This document shows positions 43,852 through 53,997 of a DNA stretch of 64,000 nt, one piece after another. This DNA is from Synechococcus sp. SynAce01 (GTDB taxonomy: Bacteria > Cyanobacteriota > Cyanobacteriia > PCC-6307 > Cyanobiaceae). The translations under genes were made by a program, and so were the position numbers. The stretch covers positions 1,922,001 to 1,986,000 of the forward strand of contig NZ_CP018091.1 of NCBI RefSeq assembly GCF_001885215.1. The letters are read 5' to 3'. Numbering within the stretch: the first letter of the stretch is position 1; every line of letters starts with the position of its first letter. Under the pieces are notes generated by a model. That model ran no database searches and was not told the DNA's origin. It saw only the letters and a program-made list of their open reading frames with translations.

Positions 43852-45813
43852 TCAACTGCGGTATAGCGACTCGATGGCCTCAGCATCGCGACTGGCGATC
43901 CGATCGCGGCGCTGCTTGAGGGTCTGGGTGAGCAGCCCGTTCTCGATCGTGAACGGCTCCACCAGAGCGACCCCACAGATCCGTTCATCGGAGCGGGAAC
44001 CGGGGCGAGCGGCCAGCAGCCGGTTGAACTCTCCTTTGAGTGCACGCAGCACCTCGGGGCTGGGCCTCTCTGCTCGGGCCACCATCAGCGCCGCCAACTG
44101 GCGACGGTCCTGGCCGACCAGCATCAGCTGCTCCACCAGCGGGTGGGCCACCAGGGCGTCTTCCAGGGGGCCGGGCTCGATGTTTTCGCCACTGCTGAGC
44201 ACGATCGTGTCCTTGGCCCGGCCAGTGAGCACCAGGGTGCCGTCGGGCATCAGGTGGCCGAGGTCGCCGGTGTCAAACCAGCCCTTGCCATCAAGCACCG
44301 CGGCTGTGGCCTCGGGATTACGGAAATAGCCGCCCATCACCTGGGGGCCCCGGCCCAGTACCCGGCCCCGCTCACCCCAGGTCAGGGGAGCGCCGCTCTC
44401 GGCATCGACAATCTTCAGGGCCGTGCCGGGCAGTGGTTGTCCGGCGCTGCCGCGGCGGTTGTGCCAGCGCCGCCGGCAGGCCAGCACCGGGCTGGTTTCG
44501 GTGAGCCCGTAGCCCACCAGGAGCTCGATGCCGATCGCTTCGAAGAAGCCATCCACGTGCAGGGCCAGGGCACCGCCGCCGCTGATTGCTGTACGCATCA
44601 CCCCCCCCACCAGTTGCTGGCGCACCTTGGGCCAGAACAGCCGGGAGGCCACGCCATGCAGCGGCAGGCTTGCCAACGCCAGGCTGGCCGCCAGCAGCCG
44701 CCGCGCCGGGGGTTCGTTCGTGAGGGTGAGATTGAGGGCCCGCCGGCGCTGCAAGGCATGGAACCGGCTGATGCCCAGGGCCGTGCCGATCAAGCGGCGC
44801 CGGGAGGACGGCATGGCAGCGAGGGCATCCTCGAAGCCGGCCAGCAGCGCTTCCCAGAGGCGGGGCACGCTGATCATGTACTGCGGTTTGATCCGCTGGA
44901 GATCGCTGCGCAGGTGCTTGAGCGTGGTGTAGGCCTGCTGGCAGCCGCAGGAGAGCAGGAAATATTCGGCCATGCGCTCGTAGGCATGCCAGATCGGCAG
45001 CACGCTGAGCGCCCGATCTCCTGGCTGCGGAGACACCGCCACCCCGAGGCTGCCGAGCTGGTGCAGCAGGTTGGCGTGGCTGAGGGGAACCCCTTTGGGG
45101 CGCCCGGTGGTGCCCGAGGTGTACAGCAAGGTGGCCAGGCGCTGGGGGCCACCGGCGGGTAAGGCCGGCAGGGGCGCCGCCGCACCCCGCTGTGCAAAGG
45201 CGTCCCAGCTCAGGCAGGGCAGCACGGGCCGCACAGGGCCGTCTGTGGTGGGGCTGGTCGGGGCCACAGTCTGACTCACAGCCGGACTGTCCTCAATCAC
45301 CAGTACGAAGCGCAGCGCTGCCCGTTGCTGGCTGCCTAGATCGAGATCCCGAAGCAGCTCGGACGATTCCACCACCAGGCCAATGGCGCCGGAATTCTCG
45401 AGGATGTAACGCAGTTCATCGATTGGCGCCGTGCTTCCCCGAACCGCGTCGGCGGCGCCGGCCCGCATCAGGCCCTGATCGGCCACCAGCCAGCGGGGAG
45501 AATTTTCGGCGAAGAGGGCCACCACATCACCGGCCCTCACCCCGAGGGCAGCAAAGGCGGCGGCGGCCTCGCCGATGGCGGTGTTGAGGCCCGTATAGCT
45601 GAGGCACTGGGGCGGATGGCTGTGGGGGGCCTCCAGGGCCAGCGCTTCGCCATAGCGTTCCGCCAGGGCCGGCCAGAGCTGCTCGAGGCCGTTCAGGCCG
45701 CTCCAGTCATGGCGCGCGGCCAGGGCCTGCTGATCAAGGCGATCGCCCTGCCAGTGGATCTCAGCTCTGCCTTTCACGAAGGATCCCGCTCGGTTGGCCC
45801 CTAGCCATATCAC
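43852..45813 (-). CDS. aas: Long-chain acyl-ACP/acyl-CoA synthetase (AMP-forming)
   Basis: A 653-residue adenylate-forming enzyme. The P-loop [20 protein letters not shown] is clear, with [11 protein letters not shown] and [14 protein letters not shown] and the C-terminal lysine region [17 protein letters not shown]. In cyanobacteria the single enzyme of this kind is Aas (acyl-ACP synthetase), which recycles free fatty acids to acyl-ACP; this is the likely role. Start GTG 45813 overlaps the lipB stop (GTGA). Confidence 0.88.
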   Translation of the reverse strand: MIWLGANRAGSFVKGRAEIHWQGDRLDQQALAARHDWSGLNGLEQLWPALAERYGEALALEAPHSHPPQCLSYTGLNTAIGEAAAAFAALGVRAGDVVALFAENSPRWLVADQGLMRAGAADAVRGSTAPIDELRYILENSGAIGLVVESSELLRDLDLGSQQRAALRFVLVIEDSPAVSQTVAPTSPTTDGPVRPVLPCLSWDAFAQRGAAAPLPALPAGGPQRLATLLYTSGTTGRPKGVPLSHANLLHQLGSLGVAVSPQPGDRALSVLPIWHAYERMAEYFLLSCGCQQAYTTLKHLRSDLQRIKPQYMISVPRLWEALLAGFEDALAAMPSSRRRLIGTALGISRFHALQRRRALNLTLTNEPPARRLLAASLALASLPLHGVASRLFWPKVRQQLVGGVMRTAISGGGALALHVDGFFEAIGIELLVGYGLTETSPVLACRRRWHNRRGSAGQPLPGTALKIVDAESGAPLTWGERGRVLGRGPQVMGGYFRNPEATAAVLDGKGWFDTGDLGHLMPDGTLVLTGRAKDTIVLSSGENIEPGPLEDALVAHPLVEQLMLVGQDRRQLAALMVARAERPSPEVLRALKGEFNRLLAARPGSRSDERICGVALVEPFTIENGLLTQTLKQRRDRIASRDAEAIESLYRS

Positions 45814-46487
45814 CTCCAGAGCCGCTCAGCCAGGGTCGGCGAACGCAGGGTCAAGCCAAACCGGCTGGCCAGCGCTTGCTGGAGCAGGGGTTGCACCTGC
45901 TCGGGGAGCAGACCGGGGATCCAGTCGCAAAGGCGGCCTACCGGACGATCAATCAGCCCACAGGGTGCGATGGCGCCAAATCCGCTGAGATCGCAGTTCA
46001 CGTTCAGCGCTAGACCGTGCTGGCTGATCCAGCGTCGTGCTCCCACCCCGAACGCCGCCACCTTCTGACCCTCTAACCAGACACCGGTCAGGCCCTCGAT
46101 GCGCTCGCCGGCCAGTCCGAGGACAGCCAAGACATCGAGCACCGCCGCTTCCAGCTCGCGCAGATAGAGGTGGAGGTCGGCGCCATGACGGCTCAGGTTC
46201 AGCACGGGATAGGCCACCAGTTGACCAGGCAGGTGGTGGGTGACCTCTCCTCCCCGATCGATCCGGAACAGGGGGGCCGGCGCTGCGGCCGGATCAAAGC
46301 GCAGGTGCTGCTCAGAGGCCCCCCGTCCCAGGGTGTAGCAATCGGGGTGCTGCACTAACAGCAAGGCTTCAGGCCCGCTGGAGTCGGCCAGCAGGCGCGC
46401 CTGCAGCACCCGCTGCCAGCCCCAGGCCAGCTGGAAGGGAACAATCGAAATGGGATCGAAAAGGATTGCGTCAAGTCGGGAATTCAT
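45810..46487 (-). CDS. lipB: Lipoyl(octanoyl) transferase
   Basis: A 225-residue enzyme that moves octanoyl from ACP to lipoyl domains. [31 protein letters not shown] and [15 protein letters not shown] (catalytic Lys) are family motifs, and the catalytic Cys is in APCGL. A target, the E2 lipoyl domain of pdhC, is encoded 2.6 kb downstream on the same strand. ATG at 46487 is used. It is divergent from lrtA. Confidence 0.95.
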   Translation of the reverse strand: MNSRLDAILFDPISIVPFQLAWGWQRVLQARLLADSSGPEALLLVQHPDCYTLGRGASEQHLRFDPAAAPAPLFRIDRGGEVTHHLPGQLVAYPVLNLSRHGADLHLYLRELEAAVLDVLAVLGLAGERIEGLTGVWLEGQKVAAFGVGARRWISQHGLALNVNCDLSGFGAIAPCGLIDRPVGRLCDWIPGLLPEQVQPLLQQALASRFGLTLRSPTLAERLWR

Positions 46488-46534
46488 GCACTCGCCTGCT
46501 TAGAATCAAACCAATCGGATCGCTGCAAAGGTGG

Positions 46535-46634
46535 TTCGATGCAGTTCAATTCGTTGCAGTGGAATTTGATGCAGTGAACGTTGCTCCGGCCGCTTGGGCA
46601 GGGGTGATTGCTGTTTCCACTGTTCTTGATGCAG
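46535..46634 (+). repeat. Spaced TTGATGCAG-like repeats in the lrtA leader
   Basis: TTCGATGCAG (46535-46544), TTTGATGCAG (46565-46574) and CTTGATGCAG (46625-46634) are spaced 30 and 60 bases apart. A weaker copy CTTGGGCAG sits at 46593-46601. They lie between lipB and lrtA. A TAGAAT box at 46501-46506 may be the lrtA -10. Confidence 0.55.
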
Positions 46635-46643
46635 AGGTGTTCG

Positions 46644-47234
46644 ATGAAGCTCTTGATCCACGGACGCAATCTTGAGGTCACTCCAGCCATCCGCGATTAC
46701 ACGCAGGCCAAGCTAAGTCGGGCGATCAACCATTTCGAGGGTCTCGTCCAGGAAGCCGATGTCCATCTCTCCGTCGCGCGCAACCCGCGGGTGACCCAGC
46801 AGACGGCCGAGGTCACGGTCTTTGCCAACGGCATGGTGATTCGAGCCCAGGAACGCAGCGAAAACCTGTACTCCAGCATCGACATGGTGGCCGGCAAGCT
46901 CAGTCGTCAGCTCAAGCGTTACAAAGAACGTCTCAGCGATCATCATGGCGAAGAGTCTGCCTTGAAGCAGGTTGATCAGCTGGATGATGAGGCCACTGTG
47001 GCAGCCATCCAGCCGGGTGATCTGATCGGTGATCGTGAGCCTGCCCTGCCGCCGCCGGCGGTGCGGCGGAAGTATTTCTCCATGCCACGCATGGGCCTGG
47101 AGGAAGCCCTCAATCAACTGGAACTGATTGACCACGATTTTTATGTTTACCGCGATAGCAAAAGCGGTGAAATTCAGGTGGTCTATCACCGTAATCACGG
47201 CGGTTATGGAGTGATCCAATCCAAGGAGTCCTGA
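46644..47234 (+). CDS. lrtA: Long ribosome hibernation promoting factor (light-repressed protein A)
   Basis: A 196-residue long HPF. The N-terminal domain (MKLLIHGRNLEVTPAIRDY, LSVARNPRVTQQTAEVTVF) binds the 30S decoding region, and the C-terminal domain (RKYFSMPRMGLEEALNQLEL, GVIQ) joins two ribosomes into 100S dimers. In cyanobacteria the homolog is LrtA, whose mRNA is abundant in the dark and depends on a long leader. ATG at 46644 begins the domain. The upstream leader has spaced repeats. deoC follows after four bases. Confidence 0.93.
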   Translation: MKLLIHGRNLEVTPAIRDYTQAKLSRAINHFEGLVQEADVHLSVARNPRVTQQTAEVTVFANGMVIRAQERSENLYSSIDMVAGKLSRQLKRYKERLSDHHGEESALKQVDQLDDEATVAAIQPGDLIGDREPALPPPAVRRKYFSMPRMGLEEALNQLELIDHDFYVYRDSKSGEIQVVYHRNHGGYGVIQSKES

Positions 47235-47238
47235 GCTT

Positions 47239-47964
47239 TTGGCCCGCGATCGCCCTGACCTTGCTCCTCTGATCGATCATGCCCTGCTCGATCCCCACCA
47301 AGGTCGGGAGGCGATTGGGCGTTGCTGCGACCAAGCCAGGCATTTCGGCTTTGCCGGAGTGTGCGTGTCCTCCCGCTGGCTGCCGGTTGCCCGGGAGCGA
47401 CTCGGGCGTGACACCAAGGTGAAACTTATTGGCGTTGTGGCCTTCCCTTTCGGCGCTGTGCCCAACGCGATCAAGCGAGCTGAGGCTGAGGCGGCGGCGG
47501 AGGCCGGGGCTGATGAGCTCGATCTGGTGCCGGATTTCGGTGCCCTTGCCGATGGAAATGGCGGCGCCGTCTACGACGAGATTGCTTCGATTGTCGAGCT
47601 GGGCCTGCCGGTGAAGGTGATCCTCGAAGCAGGTCGACTGGGGCGCGAAGCCCTGCAATTGCTCGTGGAGGCCTCGATCGACGCCGGCGCCGCCTTTCTC
47701 AAGACCGGCAGTGGGTTCGGGCCGGCCGCCACCGCCGAGCAGGTCAGTGAGCTGCGGGAATTGGCGCGTGGCCGTGCCGCCATCAAGGCCTCGGGGGGAA
47801 TCACCACCCTGGAGCAGGCCTTTGCCTTGGTCGAAGCGGGAGCCACTCGGCTGGGCACCAGCCGGGGGGTGGCCCTGATGGAGGCCCTGCGCCGTCCACC
47901 CTCCACTGGTTCAGCGTCCAGCATTCCATCGACGAGCCGCCAGAGCGGGGATGGGCCGGCGTGA
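47239..47964 (+). CDS. deoC: Deoxyribose-phosphate aldolase
   Basis: A 241-residue class I aldolase cleaving 2-deoxyribose 5-phosphate to glyceraldehyde 3-phosphate and acetaldehyde. The Schiff-base lysine is Lys155 in FLKTGSGFG, with DELDLV (92-97) and IKASGGI giving the other active-site residues. The TTG at 47239 is the only usable start. The C-terminal 25 residues are low complexity. It is packed between lrtA (4 bases) and recO (overlap GTGA). Confidence 0.93.
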   Translation: MARDRPDLAPLIDHALLDPHQGREAIGRCCDQARHFGFAGVCVSSRWLPVARERLGRDTKVKLIGVVAFPFGAVPNAIKRAEAEAAAEAGADELDLVPDFGALADGNGGAVYDEIASIVELGLPVKVILEAGRLGREALQLLVEASIDAGAAFLKTGSGFGPAATAEQVSELRELARGRAAIKASGGITTLEQAFALVEAGATRLGTSRGVALMEALRRPPSTGSASSIPSTSRQSGDGPA

Positions 47965-48791
47965 GTCCGGACGGGCGGCTTGAGGGCTTGTGCCTCAAAT
48001 CCGGCCCTCTTGGAGAGAACGATCGCCTACTCACCCTGCTCAGCGATGGCGAAGGCCTGACGCGGCTGGCGGTGCCCGGCGCCCGCAGGCCCCGCAGCAG
48101 CTTGGCGGCGGCTGTGCCGTTGTCACTGCTGCAGTTGCAGGTGAGTGGGGGCAGCGGCCTGCGACGGGTTCGTCAGCTCAAGGTGCTGCGCAGCTACAGC
48201 CAGCTGGCCCAAAGGCTGGAAACCCTGGCGGTCGCCCAGGCCCTTGCCGAGCTCTGCCTGCAGCTGGTGCCCAGTGGCGATGGGGTGGCCGGGGTCCTCG
48301 ACGACTTGCTGATGCAGTTGGGTCGCCTGGAGCAGGTGGTCAAGGAACACCAGCCCAACCTCGAGGCCTTGGCGATCGCGGTGCAGGGCAGCGTTCACCT
48401 GCTCGCCCTCGGCGGCTACGGCCTGCCGCTGCAGAGCTGCGCCCGCAGCGGCCGTGCGCTGGAGCCCCCCGTGGGGAACTGGGACTGGCGCTGCAGCCTG
48501 CTGCCCAGCCTGGGCCTGCTGATTGGGGCCGAAGCAGGTGCCGTGCTGGTGCTTAATGCCTCGGAGCTGGCCCTGTTGCAGCGTCTGCCGCGGCCCGGTC
48601 TGCCCCGACGCCGGGACGGAACCCTGATCGGGCCCGAAGGGGTATGGCTGCGGCTGCTGCAATTGGTGGAGGTCTGGGGCGGCGAACACCTGGGCCGCCG
48701 CTGCCGTGCCTTCAGCCTGTTGCGCGGCTGTTTCGAGCCATCCACCCGGTTGGCCATGGGCTCTGAGCCATCATTGCCCCGTAACGGTTGA
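47961..48791 (+). CDS. recO: DNA repair protein RecO
   Basis: A 276-residue RecO, which helps load RecA at gaps with RecR. The N-terminal OB-fold part reads LEGLCLKSGPLGENDRLLTL, with GARRPRSSLAAAVPL after it. The helical middle is consistent with the family, but the usual zinc-finger cysteines are mostly missing. GTG 47961 overlaps the deoC stop. It is followed by an MFS permease gene starting four bases later. Confidence 0.9.
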   Translation: MSPDGRLEGLCLKSGPLGENDRLLTLLSDGEGLTRLAVPGARRPRSSLAAAVPLSLLQLQVSGGSGLRRVRQLKVLRSYSQLAQRLETLAVAQALAELCLQLVPSGDGVAGVLDDLLMQLGRLEQVVKEHQPNLEALAIAVQGSVHLLALGGYGLPLQSCARSGRALEPPVGNWDWRCSLLPSLGLLIGAEAGAVLVLNASELALLQRLPRPGLPRRRDGTLIGPEGVWLRLLQLVEVWGGEHLGRRCRAFSLLRGCFEPSTRLAMGSEPSLPRNG

Positions 48792-48795
48792 CACC

Positions 48796-50205
48796 TTGAG
48801 CGGATACTCCAGACCCACGCCCCCGCCGGGGCCGGCCGATGCCGCAGCCAAACAGGACGAAACCAAGCAGGATCCACCGAAAGGGAAGGAAGGGCTTGAG
48901 GCGGTGCTGGCCCTGCCGGAGTTCCGGCGGCTGTGGATCGGGCAGATCTTCTCCCAGCTGGCTGACAGGTTCTACATCGTGCTGATGGTGTTCCTGATCG
49001 CCCAGTACTGGGTCACCGACACCCCCCAGGACAACGGAGCTTTGGCCGAGGCTGCCGCCACCCTGCGGCTCGACTTCGAGACCCGCACCCAGATGATCAC
49101 GCTGCTGGCCACAGGGATCTATGTCGCCAATACCTTGCCCGCCATGCTCCTGGGCACGGTGGCTGGTGTCTGGGCGGATCGCTGGCCCAAGCGTCAGGTG
49201 ATGGTCGCTTCCAATGCCCTGCGCGGCGGCCTGGTGCTGCTGGCTCCCCTGGCCCTGATTCCTGGCCCCTATCTGTTCGGCCTGAGCTGGGGGTACTGGG
49301 GATTGATCGGGATGACGCTGCTCGAATCGGTGCTGACCCAGTTCTTCGCCCCGGCTGAGCAGGCTGCCATTCCCCTACTGGTGCCCAGGCCGCTGCTTTT
49401 GCCAGCGATTTCTCTGTATCAGGCCACCAGCATGGGTGCCACGATCGTGGGCTTTGCCCTGGGGGATCCGGTGCTGCGGTTGCTGCGCAACGGCTTCGCG
49501 GCGATCGGGATCGGCGGCGGCGAGTTCGTGCTTTTGCCGCTCTGCTACGGGCTGGCGGCTTTTTCGATCAGCACCATTTCGATTCGCGAAACGCCGCGGC
49601 AGGAACGCGGAACCAGCGTCTGGAGTGAAATTGCCCAAGGACTGGACGTCTTGCGCGAGCGGCCCCGCCTGCGCAGCGCCATGCTCCAGCTGGTGCTCCT
49701 ATACAGCATTCTTGCGGCGCTTTACGTTCTGGCGATCAGCCTGGCTTCAGCCATCCAGGGCCTCGGGCCCACCCAGTTCGGAACCCTGCTGGCGATGAGC
49801 GGCGTGGGTATGGCGGTGGGCGCCCTGGCCGTGGCCCAGCTCGGTCAAGGCCTGCGCCGCCGGCTGATGGCCACCTCCGGACTGGGCATGATTTCGTTCA
49901 GCCTGGTCCTGCTTGGCCAGGTCACCGGCAACTTGGTGCTCACCCTGGCGCTCTGTGCATTGCTTGGTATTGGTGCTTCGCTGCTGGCGATCCCGGCCCA
50001 GACCACCATCCAGGAAGACACGCCAGAGCCCCTGCGCGGCAAGGTGTTCGGCCTGCAGAACAATCTGATCAACATCGCGCTCAGCCTGCCGCTGGTCCTG
50101 GCGGGAACGGTGGTGAGTCGTTACGGGCTGCTGCCGGTGCTCTGGATCCTGGCGGCAATCGCCGCTGTCGCGGCCCTGCTGGAGCAGCCCTGGCGTCGCT
50201 GCTAG
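48796..50205 (+). CDS. MFS transporter
   Basis: A 469-residue polytopic protein with about 12 membrane helices and an N-terminal charged tail. The cytoplasmic loop between helices 2 and 3 (AGVWADRWPKRQVMVASNAL) is the MFS signature. Similar MFS_3-type proteins export drugs or small molecules; the substrate here is unknown. The start is most likely TTG 48796, five bases after the recO stop; the frame upstream overlaps recO. Confidence 0.82.
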   Translation: MSGYSRPTPPPGPADAAAKQDETKQDPPKGKEGLEAVLALPEFRRLWIGQIFSQLADRFYIVLMVFLIAQYWVTDTPQDNGALAEAAATLRLDFETRTQMITLLATGIYVANTLPAMLLGTVAGVWADRWPKRQVMVASNALRGGLVLLAPLALIPGPYLFGLSWGYWGLIGMTLLESVLTQFFAPAEQAAIPLLVPRPLLLPAISLYQATSMGATIVGFALGDPVLRLLRNGFAAIGIGGGEFVLLPLCYGLAAFSISTISIRETPRQERGTSVWSEIAQGLDVLRERPRLRSAMLQLVLLYSILAALYVLAISLASAIQGLGPTQFGTLLAMSGVGMAVGALAVAQLGQGLRRRLMATSGLGMISFSLVLLGQVTGNLVLTLALCALLGIGASLLAIPAQTTIQEDTPEPLRGKVFGLQNNLINIALSLPLVLAGTVVSRYGLLPVLWILAAIAAVAALLEQPWRRC

Positions 50206-50231
50206 CGTTCAGTTTCAGAAGAGCGGGGCAG

Positions 50232-51467
50232 GTGGCTCATATCGCCTGGCTGGGCAAGAAATCCCCTTTCTGCGGCAACGTCTCCTACGGCCTCTCCACC
50301 ACCGAGCGGCTCCAGCAGCTGGGCCACCGCATCAGCTTCATCCACTTCGATAATCCGTCATCTGGCCTGGGTTTTGGCTGGGATGGCCTGCAACTCGAAG
50401 GCCGCCAGACCCGAGGCAGTGCTGAGAGCCGATCCAGTGCGGTTGGCCGATCGGAGGGCGACAGCGGTGATGTGGCCTTGCCCTATCTGGTCAAATCCCA
50501 GGCCTACACGATCCCTTCGCCCGGAGCGCAACGGGAGCTGCGCGAATCGCTTGAACAGCTCAAGCCTGACCTCGTCCACGCCAGCCTCACCCTCTCGCCG
50601 CTGGATTTTCGGCTGCCAGACCTTTGCCAGCATCTGGGTGTGCCGCTGGTGGCCACCTTCCATCCGGCTTTTGATGCGGGCCTGCGCAACCTGTCGGCCG
50701 GTACCCAGCAGCTGACCTATCAGATCTATGCACCGACCCTGGCCAAGTTCGACCGGGTGATCGTGTTCTCCGATCGGCAGGCCGAGCTGCTCGCCCGGCT
50801 GGGGGTGCGCGAGGAGCGGCTGGCTGTCATCCCCAACGGGGTGGACACCGACCGTTGGCAACCTGCCCCCACCGGCGCGATCACGGCCGAACTCGCCCAG
50901 TTGCGCAGGCGGTTCCAAGGTCGTCGGGTGTTCCTCTACATGGGCCGGTTGGCCACGGAGAAGAACGTGGAGGCCTTGCTGAAGGCCTGGCGGCTGGTCC
51001 GCCCCCAGGGCTGCGTACTGCTGATCGTCGGCGATGGCCCCCTGCGCGGGTCACTGATGGCGAGCTCCGACGACCCCGATGTGGAGTGGTGGGGCGATGA
51101 AGCCGACTGCGACAAGCGGGTGGCCCTGTTGCAGCTCACCGAGGTCTTTCTGCTGCCGTCGCTGGTGGAGGGTCTGTCCCTGGCGTTGCTGGAGGCGATG
51201 GCTTGCGGAACGGCCTGTGTGGCCACCGATGCCGGCGCTGACGGTGAGGTGCTTGAGGGCGGCGCTGGCATCGTGATCAGTACCCAGGGGGTCACGACCC
51301 AACTGCGCACCCTGTTGCCAGTGTTGCGGGATCAGCCGGTCCTGACGGCCGCGCTCGGAGTCCGTGCCCGCGCCCGCGCCCTGGAGCGCTACACCCTCGG
51401 GCGCAACATCGCAGCGCTCGAATCGCTGTATGCCGAGCTGGTTCCCTTGCCATCGCTGGCGGCCTGA
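50232..51467 (+). CDS. Glycosyltransferase family 4 (GT-B)
   Basis: A 411-residue GT-B glycosyltransferase. The N-terminal acceptor domain starts HIAWLGKKSPFCGNVSYGLS; the C-terminal nucleotide-sugar domain has FLYMGRLATEKNVEALL, LLIVGDGPLRG and the EVFLLPSLVEGLSLALLEAM block with the Glu-x7-Glu motif. It may make a glycolipid or surface sugar; the sugar is not known. GTG at 50232 is the start. It follows the MFS gene by 26 bases. Confidence 0.87.
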   Translation: MAHIAWLGKKSPFCGNVSYGLSTTERLQQLGHRISFIHFDNPSSGLGFGWDGLQLEGRQTRGSAESRSSAVGRSEGDSGDVALPYLVKSQAYTIPSPGAQRELRESLEQLKPDLVHASLTLSPLDFRLPDLCQHLGVPLVATFHPAFDAGLRNLSAGTQQLTYQIYAPTLAKFDRVIVFSDRQAELLARLGVREERLAVIPNGVDTDRWQPAPTGAITAELAQLRRRFQGRRVFLYMGRLATEKNVEALLKAWRLVRPQGCVLLIVGDGPLRGSLMASSDDPDVEWWGDEADCDKRVALLQLTEVFLLPSLVEGLSLALLEAMACGTACVATDAGADGEVLEGGAGIVISTQGVTTQLRTLLPVLRDQPVLTAALGVRARARALERYTLGRNIAALESLYAELVPLPSLAA

Positions 51468-51488
51468 GTCTGGCCTCGGGCGGGTTGC

Positions 51489-52859
51489 TCAGCCGAGCAT
51501 CGCGGCCTCCAGTCGGCTGCGGATCACGGCGGTGAGCTGGTCGACTGCGGTCCGGCGATCCGAGCGATAGAGCCCGAACTGATCACCCACCTCGATCGAC
51601 TCCCCCACCACGATCGTCACCCGGCGCGGCCCCAGCGAGGGGGGCGCTTCCGCCTGGGGACTACGGATCCAGGCGATCGCCCCCCAGAGGATCAGCAGCA
51701 GCTCGCCGTAGCGGTCGATGCTGGGTTTTTCAGCCACATAGGAGCCGCTGATCGAGGCAAACTGCTCCGCCAGCCGCATGTGATTCATTTGGATGGCGGC
51801 TTCCTGGGCGCTCCAGTCGGCCAGGCTGAGCTCAAGGGCGGAGCTGCCCTCCAGATCGTCGCGGTACATGGCTTGCCAGCCCGCCTGCTCGATGCGGTGG
51901 CAGCGCTCCACGATCGAGCCCTTGGGCCGTAGCTGGAAATGGGCCTCAGCCTGCGCCAGGGCCCGCTCCCGCAGGCGCACGATCCTGGCCTGAAAGGCGG
52001 GTTCTTCGGCGCTGCTGGGCGTTTCTGTCTGCCCTGGGGGCTGGTCAGTGGGCTGCACTGGGGGCTGGCCGTAGAAAGCTTCCAGCTGGCCAAGCAGTTG
52101 TTCGGCCAGGTGAATCAGACGGCCGTAGCGCCGCTCGGGTTCTGCTGCAGCCCCGGTTGCTGGGAGTCCCAGCAGGTCTTCCATCCGGCCCAGCAGCTGA
52201 TCGATCCGGTTCCAGTCGCAAGCCACCAGGTGGTATTGCAGCGCCACCGGCACGATCACGACCCGTTCGTCACGCCCCGCGGCGGCGAGATCATCGCAGC
52301 ACCAGAAGGCCATCTGGGCCAGGCCGGGTTCAAGCGGGCCTAGCAGTTCCCCGTGGTTGTTGGTGCCCCCTTCCGGCGCGATCGCCAGCGGGAAGGGGCC
52401 ATGGGCGCACAGGTTGCGGGCCGTTTTCAGGGCCCGGCGATCGAGCCTGCCGCGCTTGATTGTGATCCCGCCCAGTTTCGAGAGCATCCAGCCGGCCGTC
52501 TGGCCGGCCCAGAGCGGAATGCCCCTGTCGTAGAGGAACTGGCCGTGCACGGGCTGCGCCAGGGGCAACTTCAGGCGCCGGGCCGCCTTGGGTACCTCCT
52601 TCCAGACCAACTGGGCCATCACCAGCGGGTCGGTGGTGGAGGGATGGCGAAAGGCGATCAGGAGCCGGATCCGGCCGGCCTGGGCATCGGCGAACAAGCG
52701 GGCCAGGGGCTCGGACCCGCAAACCTCCACAGCCCGGACGCCGCGCCAACGCAGCAACAAGGGCAGCGCCAACCGGGCCAGGCGATGGAACCAGGGGGTG
52801 TAATCCGGTGGGATGAAGCGAAGGCCGGGCTGGACGCCCTGGATCGCGGCGCTGGGCAT
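51489..52859 (-). CDS. PlsC-type lysophospholipid/glycerol-phosphate acyltransferase
   Basis: A 456-residue protein. The acyltransferase box is FRHPSTTDPL (HX4D, about 70-76), with LGGITIKRGRLDRRALKTA and APEGGTNNHGE as the following motifs. The C-terminal half is an unusual helical extension with Gln/Pro-rich linker. Cyanobacterial members of this layout likely make lysophosphatidate or phosphatidate. It is downstream of the cupin gene by 19 bases and convergent with the glycosyltransferase. Confidence 0.82.
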   Translation of the reverse strand: MPSAAIQGVQPGLRFIPPDYTPWFHRLARLALPLLLRWRGVRAVEVCGSEPLARLFADAQAGRIRLLIAFRHPSTTDPLVMAQLVWKEVPKAARRLKLPLAQPVHGQFLYDRGIPLWAGQTAGWMLSKLGGITIKRGRLDRRALKTARNLCAHGPFPLAIAPEGGTNNHGELLGPLEPGLAQMAFWCCDDLAAAGRDERVVIVPVALQYHLVACDWNRIDQLLGRMEDLLGLPATGAAAEPERRYGRLIHLAEQLLGQLEAFYGQPPVQPTDQPPGQTETPSSAEEPAFQARIVRLRERALAQAEAHFQLRPKGSIVERCHRIEQAGWQAMYRDDLEGSSALELSLADWSAQEAAIQMNHMRLAEQFASISGSYVAEKPSIDRYGELLLILWGAIAWIRSPQAEAPPSLGPRRVTIVVGESIEVGDQFGLYRSDRRTAVDQLTAVIRSRLEAAMLG

Positions 52860-52878
52860 GGGGTTCCAAAGGGCAGCG

Positions 52879-53252
52879 TCAGGGACTGGGAAACAGGACG
52901 GGGGGATCGGAGCAGCGGTTGTCCGCGGTTGACTCAGCCGAACCGGGGGCGCTCCAGCTGAGGACCAGCTGGTCGGCCTCGGTGCTGCCTTGGGCTGGGA
53001 AACCAGGCAGAAAATCCTTATCGGTGGCCGGGCTGTAGGGGCCCTGTTTGATCTCCAGCATCACCGAATCCGGCTGCAGTGCCACCAGGGTGTGGAACTG
53101 GCGATCGAGCAGCAGCAGGCCGATCGCCCCCTGCAGCACAACGAGACACTCAAAGGCGGCGGCGGGAGCGGAGCGCAGGTGACAGTGGGGCCTCACGTAG
53201 GTGCCGGGCTGCAGCCTCTTATCGAACAAGGCCTGATCGAGCCGCTTGAGCA

Positions 53253-53253
<1 letters not shown>
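52879..53253 (-). CDS. WbuC-family cupin-fold metalloprotein
   Basis: A 124-residue small cupin. QPGTYVRPHCHLRSAP gives two likely metal histidines and FECLVVLQG the glutamate; IKQGPYSPATDKDF is the hallmark closing segment of the WbuC family. Some members sit in O-antigen clusters but the function is unknown. The ATG at 53253 overlaps the sodA stop by one base (TGATG), so it is translationally coupled to that SOD. The extension upstream is the antisense of another frame. Confidence 0.8.
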
Positions 53254-53945
<692 letters not shown>

Positions 53946-53997
53946 GGCGTCGGGGGTGTGCAGGAGGGCTTTGTCTGCCAAGTATGGGAACGGCGGC

